Notes: generated by a model from the sequence alone, not told the origin. Positions 43,101 to 52,935 are shown, counted from the first letter of the stretch. The stretch is 64,000 nt of DNA from an uncultured Erysipelotrichaceae bacterium (GCA_900315065.1 OMXQ01000005.1:27530-91529), one strand, 5' to 3'. Translations and numbers: made by a program.

Positions 43101-46100
43101 GACATTCCATGGTACAAAGAGCATTACTGGTGATCGTGAAAAAATCAATGACAAAGAAGTCTTTAACTTCACAATCTGGGAAATCACAGAAGAACATCCT
43201 GATGGAGTTGCAGTTGGACATGGTCAGAGTGATAAGAATGGCACGATTACATTCGACACATTAAATTACGATCTTAATACACTTGGTACACATCATTATC
43301 AGATAACAGAAGATGATGTAAACGAACCAGGTATGTCCAAGGACAGCAAAGTGTATAAAGTTGATGCTACAGTGTCCGATGAGAAACACAATGGAACATT
43401 GAGTGTTGCAACAACGGGTGCTAATCCAGCTGAGCTGAACTTTGTAAATACATTTACTAAAGGCGGAATTACCCTTACTGCAACCAAGCAGCTGAGCAAT
43501 ACGAATAAACCTTTGAAAGCACGTCAGTTTGAATTTGAATTACTTGATTCTGAAAATAATCGTGTAGGCGATACAAAGTTCAATGATGCTCAGGGCGGCG
43601 TCACATTTGACGAGATCAAGTATGATGAGCCAGGCACTTACACATATACAATCAAAGAAGTTATTCCTGCTGATGAGGATAAGCTTCCTGGATATACATA
43701 TGATCCGACACCAGTTTCTGTAACAGTCAATGTTGATAGTAAATTGCAGGCTACAGCTTCTTATCAGAAGAATGGTAAGGATGTTAATGGTGCAGCCTTT
43801 GTCAATGACTATTCCGCAACAGGTCATATTGATCTTGCAGGTACCAAGACATTTAAAAATGGTACATTAACAGATGGTTTGTTCAAATTCACAGTAACTG
43901 ATGTTACAGATGAAAATAAGCCGGTAGTTATTCAGAATGATGTTTCAAACACAGGCAGAAATATCAACTTCCAGCCGATTACATATCAGTTTGATAAGGA
44001 TCACAACGATCTTGGCACGCACACATATAAAGTAGCTGAAACTGCGCTTGGTCAGGACGGTATTGTATATGATCGTCAGGTTTACACATTTACAACAACC
44101 GTTAAAGATCACGGAAACGGTACATTGGATATCACTCATACTGGTACTCCTGATGCACTGAACTTTACCAACGAACTTAAAAAGGGATCTGCAATTCTTG
44201 AAGTTTCCAAGACTTTGACAGGTAAGAATCTTACAGATGGTGAATTTGAATTCGCACTGACAGATTCTGCAGGCAATGTAATTGAAACCAAGAAAAATGA
44301 CTCTGAAGGTAAAGTCAGATTCTCCGAAATCGATTATGATCAGAAAGGTACATATACCTACAAGATTCATGAAGTAAATGATAATCAGGGTGGAATTACT
44401 TATGATCGTCATGAAGTAACTGCTACTGTTAATGTAACCAAGAATAAAGATGGTTCCCTGAGTGCATCAACATCCTATGAAGGATCTACAGAATTCAAAA
44501 ATACATATAACGCTGCAGGCAGCTTAACACTTAGCGGTACTAAGAGTTATAACAGGGATCTTGTTGACGGCCAGTTTGAATTTACTGTAACTGATATTAC
44601 AGATTCTGATAATCCTGTAATTAAGCAGACAGTAACAAATGATAAAGACGGCAATATCAGATTCCAGCCTTTGACATATGGAATTAATGATGCTGGCAAG
44701 ACATTTACTTATGTTGTTAAGGAAGCAACTCAGTCCAGTGTCAGCCAGGATGGAAAGTCCAAGATCAACGCTGATAAAAAAACATATCAGTTCAGTGTTC
44801 ATGTCAAAGATAATGGAGATGGCACTCTGATTCCTGAAATTACAGATGGAACTCCATCTGCATTGACATTCACTAATACATATTCCAGTGATGCACAGAC
44901 AGATCTTGAAGTCAGAAAGCTTGTCAATAACAAGCAGCCTGGCAAGGATATCTTCAAGTTTGAACTGGTAGACAAGAATGAAGGTACTGATAACTATGGT
45001 AAAGTTCTGTCTACAGCAGAATCTGGCGAAGATGGTGTCGTCAGGTTCCAGCCGAGAGTTTACGGCCCTGAAGCAAGACTTGGTGATTATTACTATGTAA
45101 TCAAAGAAGTCAATGACAATAAGTCTGGATTTACTTATGATTCTCACGAAGTTAAGGTAACTGTTACCGTATCTGAAGATGCTGATGGTACAAGACATGC
45201 TGTTCCTAAGTATACCGAAGGAAATACTACCTTCAGCAATACTTATGCAGCTTCCGGCAGCGTCACATTGTCTGGCAAGAAGTACTTCGAGAACATGGAT
45301 GCAGGTCAGTATGACTTCGTCATCACAAGAGAAGATGAACTGGGCAATAAGCAGGAAACAACTGTAACAAACAACCTTGATGGAACAATCAACTATCCGA
45401 CACTCAATTACACATTGGATGATGTAGGCAAGACTTATACATATACAGTCAGTGAAAAGGCTCCTGGAACAGGTATTACTTCAACTCCGGCACTGTATAC
45501 ATTTACAGTCAAGGTTGAAGATCAGCTGCCACATGATGGTCATTTGAAGATCACTACAACTGGCAAAACAACTGGTCTTGACTTCACAAATACATATAAT
45601 GCTAGTGGAGACGTCGTACTTCATGCTCACAAGACACTTGAAAATCTGGATCTTAAGAAGGCTGGTCCGTTCGAATTTGTTCTGAGCGGAGCAGGTATTG
45701 AAGATCAGACAAAGACAGCTAATGCAGATGGTGATGTTACATTCGATGCGATCAGCTATACACTTGATGATGCAGGAAAGACATTCACTTACTACATTAA
45801 TGAAGTTGTTCCAGAAGATGCTGTAGGTGGTGTCAAGGATGGTATTACGTATGATAAGCATACTGAAACAGTTACAGTTGAAGTTGCTGATGAAGGTAAT
45901 GGTCATTTGACTGCTACACCAGTTTATTCAGATGGTAACGCTGCTTCTTTCACAAATACCTATAATTCCAGCGCATCTATTGGTTTCTCTGGTACAAAGA
46001 GCTATAACAAGCTTCCGTACAATGATTCTGATAACAAGCCGTTCAGTTTTGAATTGGTCGATGTAACGAATGAACCTCATGTTACTAAGGAAACAGTATC

Positions 46101-46875
46101 TTCTGATGCAGAAGGCAAGTTCACATTCACCGATATTGCTTATACGCAGGCAGATGAAGGTACACATAAGTACGAAGTTCGTGAAGTAAATGACGGCCGC
46201 AAGGGTGTCACTTACGATTCCACAGTTTACAAGTTTACTGTAACTGTTAAGGATGACGGTGAGGGTAACCTGACTGCAAAAGCAGACAAGGATACAAAGG
46301 CAATTAAGTTTACAAATACTTACAATGCAACAGGTTATGTCCAGTTTGCAGGTAAGAAGACATTTGAGGGTAAGACACTCGAGGGTGGAGATTTCACTTA
46401 CACCGTCAAGGAAGGCGATACGGAAATTCAGACTGTTACCAATAAGTCTGATGGAACAATCGAATATGAGCCGATCAACTATACATTTGATGATGTTGGT
46501 GATCATACCTACACAGTTACCGAAAACAAGACAGATAAGAAGGGCGTCACAGTCGATAGTAAGAGCTATACAGTCAAGGTTAACGTTGGAGATAACGGCG
46601 ACGGTACGTTGAGTGTCACTAAGCTTGCTGGTTCTGCAGATTATGAGAACCTCGATTTCAAGAACACTTACAATGCAAATGGTGAAGTTCAGCTTGGTGC
46701 TACAAAGGTTCTTGATCACAAGACTCTTGTAGCTGGTCAGTTCTCATTCCAGTTGAAAGACAAGGATGGAAACGTATTACAGACAAAGTCCAATGCAGCA
46801 GATGGTTCCGTAACATTTGACAAGATCAAGTACACAGCAGCAGGTGATTATGCATATACAATCAATGAAATATGA
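40171..46875 (+). CDS. Giant Spy0128/FctA-repeat adhesin, N-terminal part
   Basis: A 2234-aa reading frame. The signal peptide is followed by an Ala/Glu/Thr/Pro-rich spacer (about 40-110), a beta domain, a segment like choice-of-anchor A domains (about 300-520), then thirteen pilin-like repeats of about 105 residues. Repeats have a lysine near GTKSY or ATKVL, a glutamate in YTVTEN or YTINE, and an asparagine in FTNTY, the arrangement that forms internal isopeptide bonds in Spy0128-type pilins. The frame ends at TGA 46873-46875 inside repeat 13 (YTINEI-stop). The downstream frame continues the same protein, so this is a truncated product unless the sequence is in error. Confidence 0.85.
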   Translation: MKDTFKKWLAIFMSVSMIATSGIFPGSSLLAAGEDPYSDTQTTEVQADPATNETETTVAVDEGKAEETPEATAEAAATPAPTAEAEATAAPEATSEAAAEPAAAPAPEKKPVKTAYSAKNDGVYVVAVLTDPTAVSDDAELTVKAITEGDAYDNYIAALDKNDPSMKHTPENTALYDVAFMLDGKEVEPASGDVHVDFTFVKDQLTEDLGAEKKDDVKVQHLTLSDDAKEKADTTTEAAAKADVEDIKVEEVTPTNVSLNGNEKVTLKTDSFSVFAIYGNNGSGDGKVAFATKEATGFSTTPITTLLGNALNYGIVADTWDFNGGDAETSMAVTTLNNKGSQNGSNDSKSEGANAQYWIVGQVNGNNLQVKGYDAFVTTTSDVIANGKIYNGGNPKINFTVDTFDNIKATVDSMISSVKKQSNILGSQDSLNATKYSEIQNTDQNTKNNGAHMTIDFTDLPDNKTYCIDVDQWADLQNILAQTGGLIINKLEGQTVVFNFKSAKAYNVGKYEINNTADGKTTNYGSDSLANMTTADADVIEKIIFNFTDKAQVTLNNTAGVFLAPSSNITCDSTCGGWAVSNAMATGDEWHYVYDRVYKPDQKGLHAVKQIDGAAATVSGFKFNLSQKSAEGWTSVETAENDGSAVKFSDIVYDENNCPNQVNEFIYRIEESGDVSEIDGKKYNLDTTKFYAKVTVTKATVGNTTTFTASEPAYYSDEECTKALAGTPTFNNTSVKGKLTYTKTIQGGADVPENLKFTVTDASGKIIDDTNYSNLGPSHSKTIEVDPGTYTVTESNADVDGYNLTTTYKVNGIDKQDTTVTVNANDNVNVELVNTYVKKTASATIKVNKQLVKYDSEGNPVNVALPLVVNGSNVQFKFELLDKDKYSFNPQKFATTDGTSPATFGELTYTQPGNYNYFIKEVEPVGTVKHVKYGITYSTELIPVTVAVNKDYEAAVSYNGDSAVPTVTNTYNATGTLTFHGTKSITGDREKINDKEVFNFTIWEITEEHPDGVAVGHGQSDKNGTITFDTLNYDLNTLGTHHYQITEDDVNEPGMSKDSKVYKVDATVSDEKHNGTLSVATTGANPAELNFVNTFTKGGITLTATKQLSNTNKPLKARQFEFELLDSENNRVGDTKFNDAQGGVTFDEIKYDEPGTYTYTIKEVIPADEDKLPGYTYDPTPVSVTVNVDSKLQATASYQKNGKDVNGAAFVNDYSATGHIDLAGTKTFKNGTLTDGLFKFTVTDVTDENKPVVIQNDVSNTGRNINFQPITYQFDKDHNDLGTHTYKVAETALGQDGIVYDRQVYTFTTTVKDHGNGTLDITHTGTPDALNFTNELKKGSAILEVSKTLTGKNLTDGEFEFALTDSAGNVIETKKNDSEGKVRFSEIDYDQKGTYTYKIHEVNDNQGGITYDRHEVTATVNVTKNKDGSLSASTSYEGSTEFKNTYNAAGSLTLSGTKSYNRDLVDGQFEFTVTDITDSDNPVIKQTVTNDKDGNIRFQPLTYGINDAGKTFTYVVKEATQSSVSQDGKSKINADKKTYQFSVHVKDNGDGTLIPEITDGTPSALTFTNTYSSDAQTDLEVRKLVNNKQPGKDIFKFELVDKNEGTDNYGKVLSTAESGEDGVVRFQPRVYGPEARLGDYYYVIKEVNDNKSGFTYDSHEVKVTVTVSEDADGTRHAVPKYTEGNTTFSNTYAASGSVTLSGKKYFENMDAGQYDFVITREDELGNKQETTVTNNLDGTINYPTLNYTLDDVGKTYTYTVSEKAPGTGITSTPALYTFTVKVEDQLPHDGHLKITTTGKTTGLDFTNTYNASGDVVLHAHKTLENLDLKKAGPFEFVLSGAGIEDQTKTANADGDVTFDAISYTLDDAGKTFTYYINEVVPEDAVGGVKDGITYDKHTETVTVEVADEGNGHLTATPVYSDGNAASFTNTYNSSASIGFSGTKSYNKLPYNDSDNKPFSFELVDVTNEPHVTKETVSSDAEGKFTFTDIAYTQADEGTHKYEVREVNDGRKGVTYDSTVYKFTVTVKDDGEGNLTAKADKDTKAIKFTNTYNATGYVQFAGKKTFEGKTLEGGDFTYTVKEGDTEIQTVTNKSDGTIEYEPINYTFDDVGDHTYTVTENKTDKKGVTVDSKSYTVKVNVGDNGDGTLSVTKLAGSADYENLDFKNTYNANGEVQLGATKVLDHKTLVAGQFSFQLKDKDGNVLQTKSNAADGSVTFDKIKYTAAGDYAYTINEI

Positions 46876-47909
46876 TGCAACAGTAAGAAATGTAACAGTT
46901 CATGTTACAGATGATGGTGAAGGTTCTCTGATCCCAATGGCTGAATATGAAGGTGGTTCTGCATTATTCAAAAATACATATGCAGCCAAGGGTACTGTTC
47001 AGTTTGCTGGTACAAAGAGCTTCAACAAGGCATTAAGCGGCAATGACTTCACATTCACAGTTAAGGAAGGTAACGAAGTTGTGCAGACAGTTTCCAACAA
47101 GGCTGACGGCACAATCGAATATGCACCGATTAACTATGAACTGAAGGATGTTGGCACTCATACTTATACAGTTACAGAAAATGCAACAGATAAGAAGGGT
47201 GTTGCCAAGAATACACAGTCCTATACAGTTACAGTTGAAGTTACAGATAAGGGCGATGGTACATTAAGTGTTGATCCTTCCAATAACTATCAGAGCCTTG
47301 ATTTCACAAATACTTATGCAGCAACAGGTTCTGTTCAGTTTGCAGGTACAAAGAGCTTCAATAGAAATCTGATCGGCGGTGACTTCTCCTTCGTTGTCAA
47401 GGAAGGTAACAATATCATCCAGACTGCAACAAATGCAGCTGATGGTTCGATCACATTTGCACCGATTACTTATAACTTTGGCGATGTAGGTACACATACT
47501 TATACAGTTACAGAAGCTGCAACTGATAAGAAGGGTGTCACAGTCGATCCTAAGAGCTATACAGTAACCGTTAATGTTGAAGACAATGGCGACGGCACAT
47601 TGAATGTTACAAAGTCCAATAATGCTGTTCAACTTGACTTCACAAATACATACAACGCTAACGGCGAAGTACAGCTTGGTGCTACAAAGGTTCTTGATCA
47701 CAAGACACTTGAAGCTGGTATGTTCTCATTCCAGTTGAAAGACCAGGATGGCAACGTATTACAGACAAAGTCCAATGCAGCAGATGGTTCCGTAACATTT
47801 GACAAGATCAAGTACACAGCAGCAGGTGATTATGCATATACAATCAATGAAACAGCCAGAAATGTAACAGTTCATGTTACAGATGATGGTGAAGGTTCTC
47901 TGATCCCAA
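46684..47909 (+). repeat. Near-identical repeat blocks with a 10-nt length difference
   Basis: The block 46684-46937 (254 nt) and the block 47666-47909 (244 nt) are almost the same sequence. They differ in net length by ten bases just after ATCAATGAA: the first copy reads ATATGATGCAACAGTA where the second reads ACAGCC. Ten is not a multiple of three, and this is where the reading frame of the adhesin breaks. Recombination between such blocks, or misassembly, would explain it. Confidence 0.85.
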
Positions 47910-50900
47910 CGGCTGAATACGAAGGTGGCAAGGCTGAATTCACTAATACTTACGCAGCTGCAGGTTCTGTTCAGTTTGCAGGTACAAAGAGCTTCAACAA
48001 GGCATTGACCGGCAATGACTTCACATTCACAGTTAAGGAAGGTGACAAGGTTGTACAGACAGTTTCCAACAAGGCTGACGGCACAATCGCTTATGAACCT
48101 ATCTCTTACGAATTGAAGGATGTTGGCACTCATACTTATACAGTTACAGAAAATGCAACAGATAAGAAGGGTGTAGCAATTGATACCAACAGCTATACAG
48201 TAACCGTTGAAGTTACAGATAAGGGCGATGGTACATTAAGTGTTGATCCTTCTGATAACTATCAGAGTCTCAGCTTCACAAATACTTACAGCGCAGATGG
48301 TTCTGTTGTCCTGAGTGCATCCAAGACATTGAACGACAAGCCTGCAGAAGCCGGCATGTTCGAATTTGAACTGGATGATGAAGATGGCAAGAAGATTGAA
48401 ACTGTCAAGAACAGTGACGGCGGTGTTGTTACATTCAGTGCATTGAAGTATACAGAAGCTGGTACATATCACTACTCTATCCATGAAGTAGTTCCTGAAG
48501 GTGTTGATGATAAGAATACATTGAAGGGTATTACTTACGATGGTCATATAGTGAATGTCACAGTCGAAGTTACAGATGACGGCAAGGGTACTCTGACACC
48601 TACAGCATCTTATGATGATGTAGATGGTAAGGCAGTATTTGCTAATAAGTATGCAGCAGCTGGTTCTGTTTCCTTCACAGGTACCAAGTACATGGAAGGC
48701 AGAAAGCTGAGTGCTGATGATCAGTATCACTTCGGTATTGTCGATGAGAATGGTATTGTCGTGAAGGAAGCAGTCAATGATGCTGACGGCAAGATCAAGT
48801 TCGATGATATTGAATACACATTAGATGATGTCGGTGATCATACATATTCCATTAAGGAATTGAGCCAGGATGGTGACGGCGTAACTGCAGATACAACAAT
48901 CTACACAGCAGTCGTCAGCGTCAAGGACAATGGCGATGGTACATTGGATGTTCAGAAGACAATCACTAAGGATGGCGAAGCTGTTGATGAATTGAAGTTT
49001 GTCAACAAGTATCACGCAGCTGCAGCAGCAGCTATGTTCCGCGGCCGCAAGAGACTGACGAACGGTACAATGAAGGCCGGTCAGTTCAGATTCGAATTAG
49101 TCGATAAGGATACTGGTAAGGTCATCGATACCGCAACGAACGATGAAAATGGCAATTATGTATTTGCACGTCAGAAGTATGACGCTGAAGGTACACATCA
49201 TTACATCGTCAGAGAAGTAAATGCAGGTCGTACAGTTGACGGCGTTACATACGATGGTGAGAGTTCTGAAATTACAGTTGTAGTAACGGATGATCTCAAT
49301 GGCAAGTATGTTGCTACGGTTACAGGCGGCGTTGCTGATATTACTAACAAGCAGCTGACAAGTCTGAGTGTTGAGAAGAAGTGGGCTGGTGAAACAGCTG
49401 GTACTGAATACAGACCAGATGCAGTAACAGTTCGTCTGATTAAGCACCAGGGCGAAAGTGCTGAAGAAGTTGCTTCTGCAGTATTGAGCGAAGACAACAG
49501 CTGGGCTTACAAGTTCGATAACCTGCCGGCAGGCGATGGTATTACTTATTCCATCACGGAAGACAAGACACCATATTATCAGGCAGATGTTGCTTACAAT
49601 TCTGATCATACGGAAGCTACATTGACGAATACATTCGTACATCCGAATGTTGACATTAGTGCCAAGAAGACATTAGTTGGTCATACATTGTACAGCGGCG
49701 AATTCACATTCGAGTTAACACCTAACAGCAATCCGGATAAGACTTATAGAACAGTCAATGACAGCGAAGGCAATATCGTCTTCACAGATCTGCCATATGA
49801 TGCTGCAGGTTATACAATTCGTGAAGTTGCAAGTGATGACACGCACATTACATACGATACAAATTCCTATGTTGTGAAGATTGATTCTGATTCCGATACA
49901 CAGGATGTAGTTCCGGAATTCAGGAACCAGTATCATCCGATCGTATTGAGAATCCAGAAGAGATCCAAGGATGAACCTCATGATCCTCTGTATCATGCAA
50001 CATATGCTTTGTATCAGGTCAATGACAATGGTCAGGACATCAAGGTTGAAGAACAGATTTCCGATATCAACGGTTATATGTACTTCTCCAATATCACAGT
50101 CGGTTCTACTTATTACTTCAAGGAAGTTGCAGCTCCGGAAGGACATGAAGTTGATCCATATCCAGAGAGCAGATTCAAGGTTGAATGGGTAGACGGTACA
50201 AGTGATACTCCTGAACAGGCAATTCGTATTACTTCTTACAACGACGATGGCACAGTCAACGAAGATCAAACAAAGAACTTCACAGTCAGCAATTCTGCAG
50301 ATGCTGCACCGGTAACAATCGGTGAAGATACAGAAGATCTGAGCAGCTATGAATATCAGTATGAAGATGATGAAATCACAGCTGCAGCCAAGACTGAAGT
50401 AGCTGATGCCTTCGGTGCAGGTGTCAAGCCTGAACTCAAGGTCACAAGACTTGCTGAAGACAGTGATGAATACAAGAAAGCACAGACTGCAATGGAAACT
50501 GCAATCGGTGAAGCTGACAGTCTGGCATTGTATGACATCACATTCATGGCTGACGGCAAGGAAGTTGAGCCGGTTAACGGTGACGTTACAGTTACAATCC
50601 AGCCGAAGAATGCAATCGGTCTGAACGGCAATTCTGCACAGGATGTCAAGATCATCCATATCAGTGATAAGGATGACAAGACAGAAATCTCCTCTGTAGG
50701 CGGCAGCCTGGCAGTCAATGAAGAAGGTATTGCAGAAGTTTCCGTAACATCTGATTCCTACTCCATCTATGGCCTGGTTGTTCCTGGAGAGACAACTGCT
50801 CTGAACAACAACCTGATGCTGACAGCAGCTGGCGTAGCAGACTTTGTCTCCAAGCTGAATATCGCTAAGATTGATACAGCCGGCAAGTATGTCAAGGGCG

Positions 50901-51379
50901 CTAAGATGCAGATCAAAGAACGCAGCACCGATAAGGTAGTTGCTGAATGGGATACTGCAGAAGAGCCGATGGCATTTGCAAGATATCTGATGAATGGTGA
51001 GTCTCTGAATGTTGATACAGAATATGTATTGCACGAAGTAAGCGCACCTGAAGGATACAACCTGGCTGATGATATCCTCTTCTCCATCAACAAGTACGAC
51101 AGTTCCATCAACGTCTACAAGTTCGATGATAACGGCAACCTCGTCTATGACAAGGAAGCAAGCGATGCATGGGTATCTACCAAGACTCTGACGATGATTG
51201 ATGTTCCGGTCAAGGAAGAAGTCAAGGAAATCCGTCATGAGATTGAAAAGAAGAGAGTCGAGTACAGGAAGGCTCCTGATACTGCCGATAATTCTTCTGC
51301 AATCGGTATGTTCGCAATCTTTGCAGCAGCAGTTGTTGCAATTGCAGCATTGCTCATTCTCCGCAAGAGAGCAAAGTAA
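46817..51379 (+). CDS. Giant adhesin, C-terminal part (out of frame with the N-terminal part)
   Basis: A frame of up to 1520 aa with no ribosome-binding site at its start. True continuation begins near KYDATVRNVTVHV (about 46869). It has seven or more further Spy0128-like repeats, a Cna_B-like domain (VEKKWAGETAGTEYRPDAVTV), SpaA-like domains, a spacer domain like the one near the N-terminus of the first part (YDITFMADGKEVEP), then KAPDTADNSSAIG, a membrane helix and RKRAK. APDTA may be a variant sortase signal. If rejoined, the protein would have about 3,730 residues. A terminator follows. Confidence 0.8.
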   Translation: MTRSSTQQQVIMHIQSMKYDATVRNVTVHVTDDGEGSLIPMAEYEGGSALFKNTYAAKGTVQFAGTKSFNKALSGNDFTFTVKEGNEVVQTVSNKADGTIEYAPINYELKDVGTHTYTVTENATDKKGVAKNTQSYTVTVEVTDKGDGTLSVDPSNNYQSLDFTNTYAATGSVQFAGTKSFNRNLIGGDFSFVVKEGNNIIQTATNAADGSITFAPITYNFGDVGTHTYTVTEAATDKKGVTVDPKSYTVTVNVEDNGDGTLNVTKSNNAVQLDFTNTYNANGEVQLGATKVLDHKTLEAGMFSFQLKDQDGNVLQTKSNAADGSVTFDKIKYTAAGDYAYTINETARNVTVHVTDDGEGSLIPTAEYEGGKAEFTNTYAAAGSVQFAGTKSFNKALTGNDFTFTVKEGDKVVQTVSNKADGTIAYEPISYELKDVGTHTYTVTENATDKKGVAIDTNSYTVTVEVTDKGDGTLSVDPSDNYQSLSFTNTYSADGSVVLSASKTLNDKPAEAGMFEFELDDEDGKKIETVKNSDGGVVTFSALKYTEAGTYHYSIHEVVPEGVDDKNTLKGITYDGHIVNVTVEVTDDGKGTLTPTASYDDVDGKAVFANKYAAAGSVSFTGTKYMEGRKLSADDQYHFGIVDENGIVVKEAVNDADGKIKFDDIEYTLDDVGDHTYSIKELSQDGDGVTADTTIYTAVVSVKDNGDGTLDVQKTITKDGEAVDELKFVNKYHAAAAAAMFRGRKRLTNGTMKAGQFRFELVDKDTGKVIDTATNDENGNYVFARQKYDAEGTHHYIVREVNAGRTVDGVTYDGESSEITVVVTDDLNGKYVATVTGGVADITNKQLTSLSVEKKWAGETAGTEYRPDAVTVRLIKHQGESAEEVASAVLSEDNSWAYKFDNLPAGDGITYSITEDKTPYYQADVAYNSDHTEATLTNTFVHPNVDISAKKTLVGHTLYSGEFTFELTPNSNPDKTYRTVNDSEGNIVFTDLPYDAAGYTIREVASDDTHITYDTNSYVVKIDSDSDTQDVVPEFRNQYHPIVLRIQKRSKDEPHDPLYHATYALYQVNDNGQDIKVEEQISDINGYMYFSNITVGSTYYFKEVAAPEGHEVDPYPESRFKVEWVDGTSDTPEQAIRITSYNDDGTVNEDQTKNFTVSNSADAAPVTIGEDTEDLSSYEYQYEDDEITAAAKTEVADAFGAGVKPELKVTRLAEDSDEYKKAQTAMETAIGEADSLALYDITFMADGKEVEPVNGDVTVTIQPKNAIGLNGNSAQDVKIIHISDKDDKTEISSVGGSLAVNEEGIAEVSVTSDSYSIYGLVVPGETTALNNNLMLTAAGVADFVSKLNIAKIDTAGKYVKGAKMQIKERSTDKVVAEWDTAEEPMAFARYLMNGESLNVDTEYVLHEVSAPEGYNLADDILFSINKYDSSINVYKFDDNGNLVYDKEASDAWVSTKTLTMIDVPVKEEVKEIRHEIEKKRVEYRKAPDTADNSSAIGMFAIFAAAVVAIAALLILRKRAK

Positions 51380-51390
51380 GCATCAACATT

Positions 51391-51437
51391 AAAGGTCTTT
51401 GAACCAGAGGGAAACCTCTGATCCAGAGGCCTTTTTT
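51391..51437 (+). terminator. Terminator after the giant adhesin
   Basis: AAAGG...CCAGAGG pairs imperfectly with CCTCTG...CCTTT around GAAA, and a T-run follows. Confidence 0.7.
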
Positions 51438-51620
51438 CTATTGGATGCAGAATTAAATAATAGAAAAAGTCCACAAAAAAGATGACCAGTTATCTTCGAT
51501 CCTTCGTGAAAAGAATTGCGCTGGTATGCGGGCTCAGGAAATACGTGAGAAGTCATTCTGATGAGCAGTAAGGATGTTCATGCAGGCATAATAAAAACAC
51601 GCATCCTTGTGGAATGCGTG

Positions 51621-52406
51621 TCAAGCTGCTTCAGCTTCTGCCTGTTTCTTTTCGTGACGCAGGGCAAATATTTTTGTCAGATAAATACTGATCTGATAAA
51701 GAATTACCATCGGCACTGCAACCATGATCTGAGAGGCAATGTCAGGCGGGGTGATAATTGCAGCGATCAGGAAGATCAATACAATCGCAATCTTTCTGCC
51801 TTTGATCAGGAATGCCGGCTTGAGAATGCCAAGCATTGCCAATACGGAACAAACTAACGGCATTTCAAAGATGATGCCGAAGATCAACAGGACCGTTCCG
51901 ACAAAGCTCATGAACTCCTGGATGGAAATGGAAGCTGTGACCACGGTAACATTTGTAAAGGAAATCAGAAAGTTCAGCATAAAGGGAATACTGATTTTCC
52001 AGGCAAAGGCGACACCGATCACAAAACAGATTGATCCGAAGAACATGGCAAACTTGAAAGCTCTTTGTTCTTTTTTCTCCAGGCCAGGCTTGGCAAATTG
52101 ATATAGTTCTACGGCTGCTACCGGAAAGGTGATAATGACTGCTCCTGCCAAGGCAGCAGTGATGGTTACCATCAATAATTCCTGCGGTGCAATAAAGACA
52201 TATTCATAGCCGAATTTCGTTCCCATGTCTGTAAACCAGTTGATGAAATCCGGGGCGTAATTCATACAGATCAGAAAAGAAACAACCAGAACAACGATCA
52301 CGACAATCAGCCGCTTCCGCAGTTCTTTCAGATGGGAAGAAAGAGGCTTGGGATCATCCCCCTCGATTTCCTTCCATCTGCTTTCTTTTACTGTTTCTTC
52401 TTTCAT
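51621..52406 (-). CDS. tatC: Sec-independent protein translocase TatC
   Basis: A 261-aa polytopic membrane protein. The TatC signature LSSHLKELRKRLI lies near residues 17-29, and six membrane helices follow (for example VVIVVLVVSFLICMNYAPDF and VLLIFGIIFEMPLVCSVLAMLG). TatC binds the twin-arginine signal peptide and recruits TatA/TatB to export folded proteins. Its start overlaps the stop of tatA (ATGA). The gene closes an operon of an HxlR regulator, tatB, tatA and tatC. Confidence 0.95.
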   Translation of the reverse strand: MKEETVKESRWKEIEGDDPKPLSSHLKELRKRLIVVIVVLVVSFLICMNYAPDFINWFTDMGTKFGYEYVFIAPQELLMVTITAALAGAVIITFPVAAVELYQFAKPGLEKKEQRAFKFAMFFGSICFVIGVAFAWKISIPFMLNFLISFTNVTVVTASISIQEFMSFVGTVLLIFGIIFEMPLVCSVLAMLGILKPAFLIKGRKIAIVLIFLIAAIITPPDIASQIMVAVPMVILYQISIYLTKIFALRHEKKQAEAEAA

Positions 52407-52576
52407 GAGTGCTTGTTTTCTTTGCCTGTATCTGCTGAATCAGCTTCATTCAGGCCTTCCTTGAAGCTCTTGACAGACTTGCCGAACATGTTGGAAAGCT
52501 TTGGCAGAGCAGTAGGGCCGAAGATCAATAATACTACAGCCAGAATGACTAATAATTCAGGTAATCCGATTCTCAT
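52403..52576 (-). CDS. tatA: Twin-arginine translocase subunit TatA
   Basis: A 57-aa protein below usual ORF-length limits. It reads MRIGLPELLVILAVVLLIFG, then PTALPKLSNMFGKSVKSFKEG, a textbook TatA: a membrane helix, the FGPTxLPxL hinge, an amphipathic helix and a short acidic tail. TatA forms the export pore with TatC. GGAG-type bases precede the ATG, and it overlaps both neighbours by 4 bp. Confidence 0.93.
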   Translation of the reverse strand: MRIGLPELLVILAVVLLIFGPTALPKLSNMFGKSVKSFKEGLNEADSADTGKENKHS

Positions 52577-52935
52577 TTGTTTTCTCCTTCTTGTGCAGGT
52601 GTTGTTTCTGCATCATTTGATTTTGTATCTGCAGGTTCTGTTTCAGGTTCAGTGGTGACAGCTTTCTCAAGGGATCTGGCAGCCTGATCAAGATCTGATT
52701 GCAGACCATTGATAGAATCTGTAATCGGGGCGGCTGCTTCTTTGAGCGGCTTTACGGTTTCATTGAGAGGCTCGACAACATCCTTCTGAATCTGATCACT
52801 CAGACCGGCAGTTGATTTTTTAACTTCCCGCAAAGCTTTGCCCAGTGCTTTTGCATATTCAGGAAATTGTTCAGGACCGATCACAATCAATGCAATGACG
52901 ATCACGACAACGATTTCCCAGAAACCAACTTTCAT
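52573..52935 (-). CDS. tatB: TatA/TatB-family protein, probable TatB
   Basis: A 120-aa protein. The N-terminus MKVGFWEIVVVIVIALIVIG and the hinge GPEQFPEYAKALGKALREVKKS match TatB better than TatA (GPExxP). A long amphipathic and acidic tail follows (to residue 120). Gram-positive bacteria often lack a separate TatB, so two distinct A/B proteins beside TatC suggest a three-component system. Its start overlaps the HxlR gene stop by 4 bp. Confidence 0.88.
   Translation of the reverse strand: MKVGFWEIVVVIVIALIVIGPEQFPEYAKALGKALREVKKSTAGLSDQIQKDVVEPLNETVKPLKEAAAPITDSINGLQSDLDQAARSLEKAVTTEPETEPADTKSNDAETTPAQEGENK

Noticed and set aside
49715..51238. Minus-strand frame of 507 codons within the adhesin gene
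   Set aside because: It is the complement of the repeat-rich adhesin. Its Ile/Cys/Asn-rich composition is what the biased codons of the sense strand give. No start context or motif.
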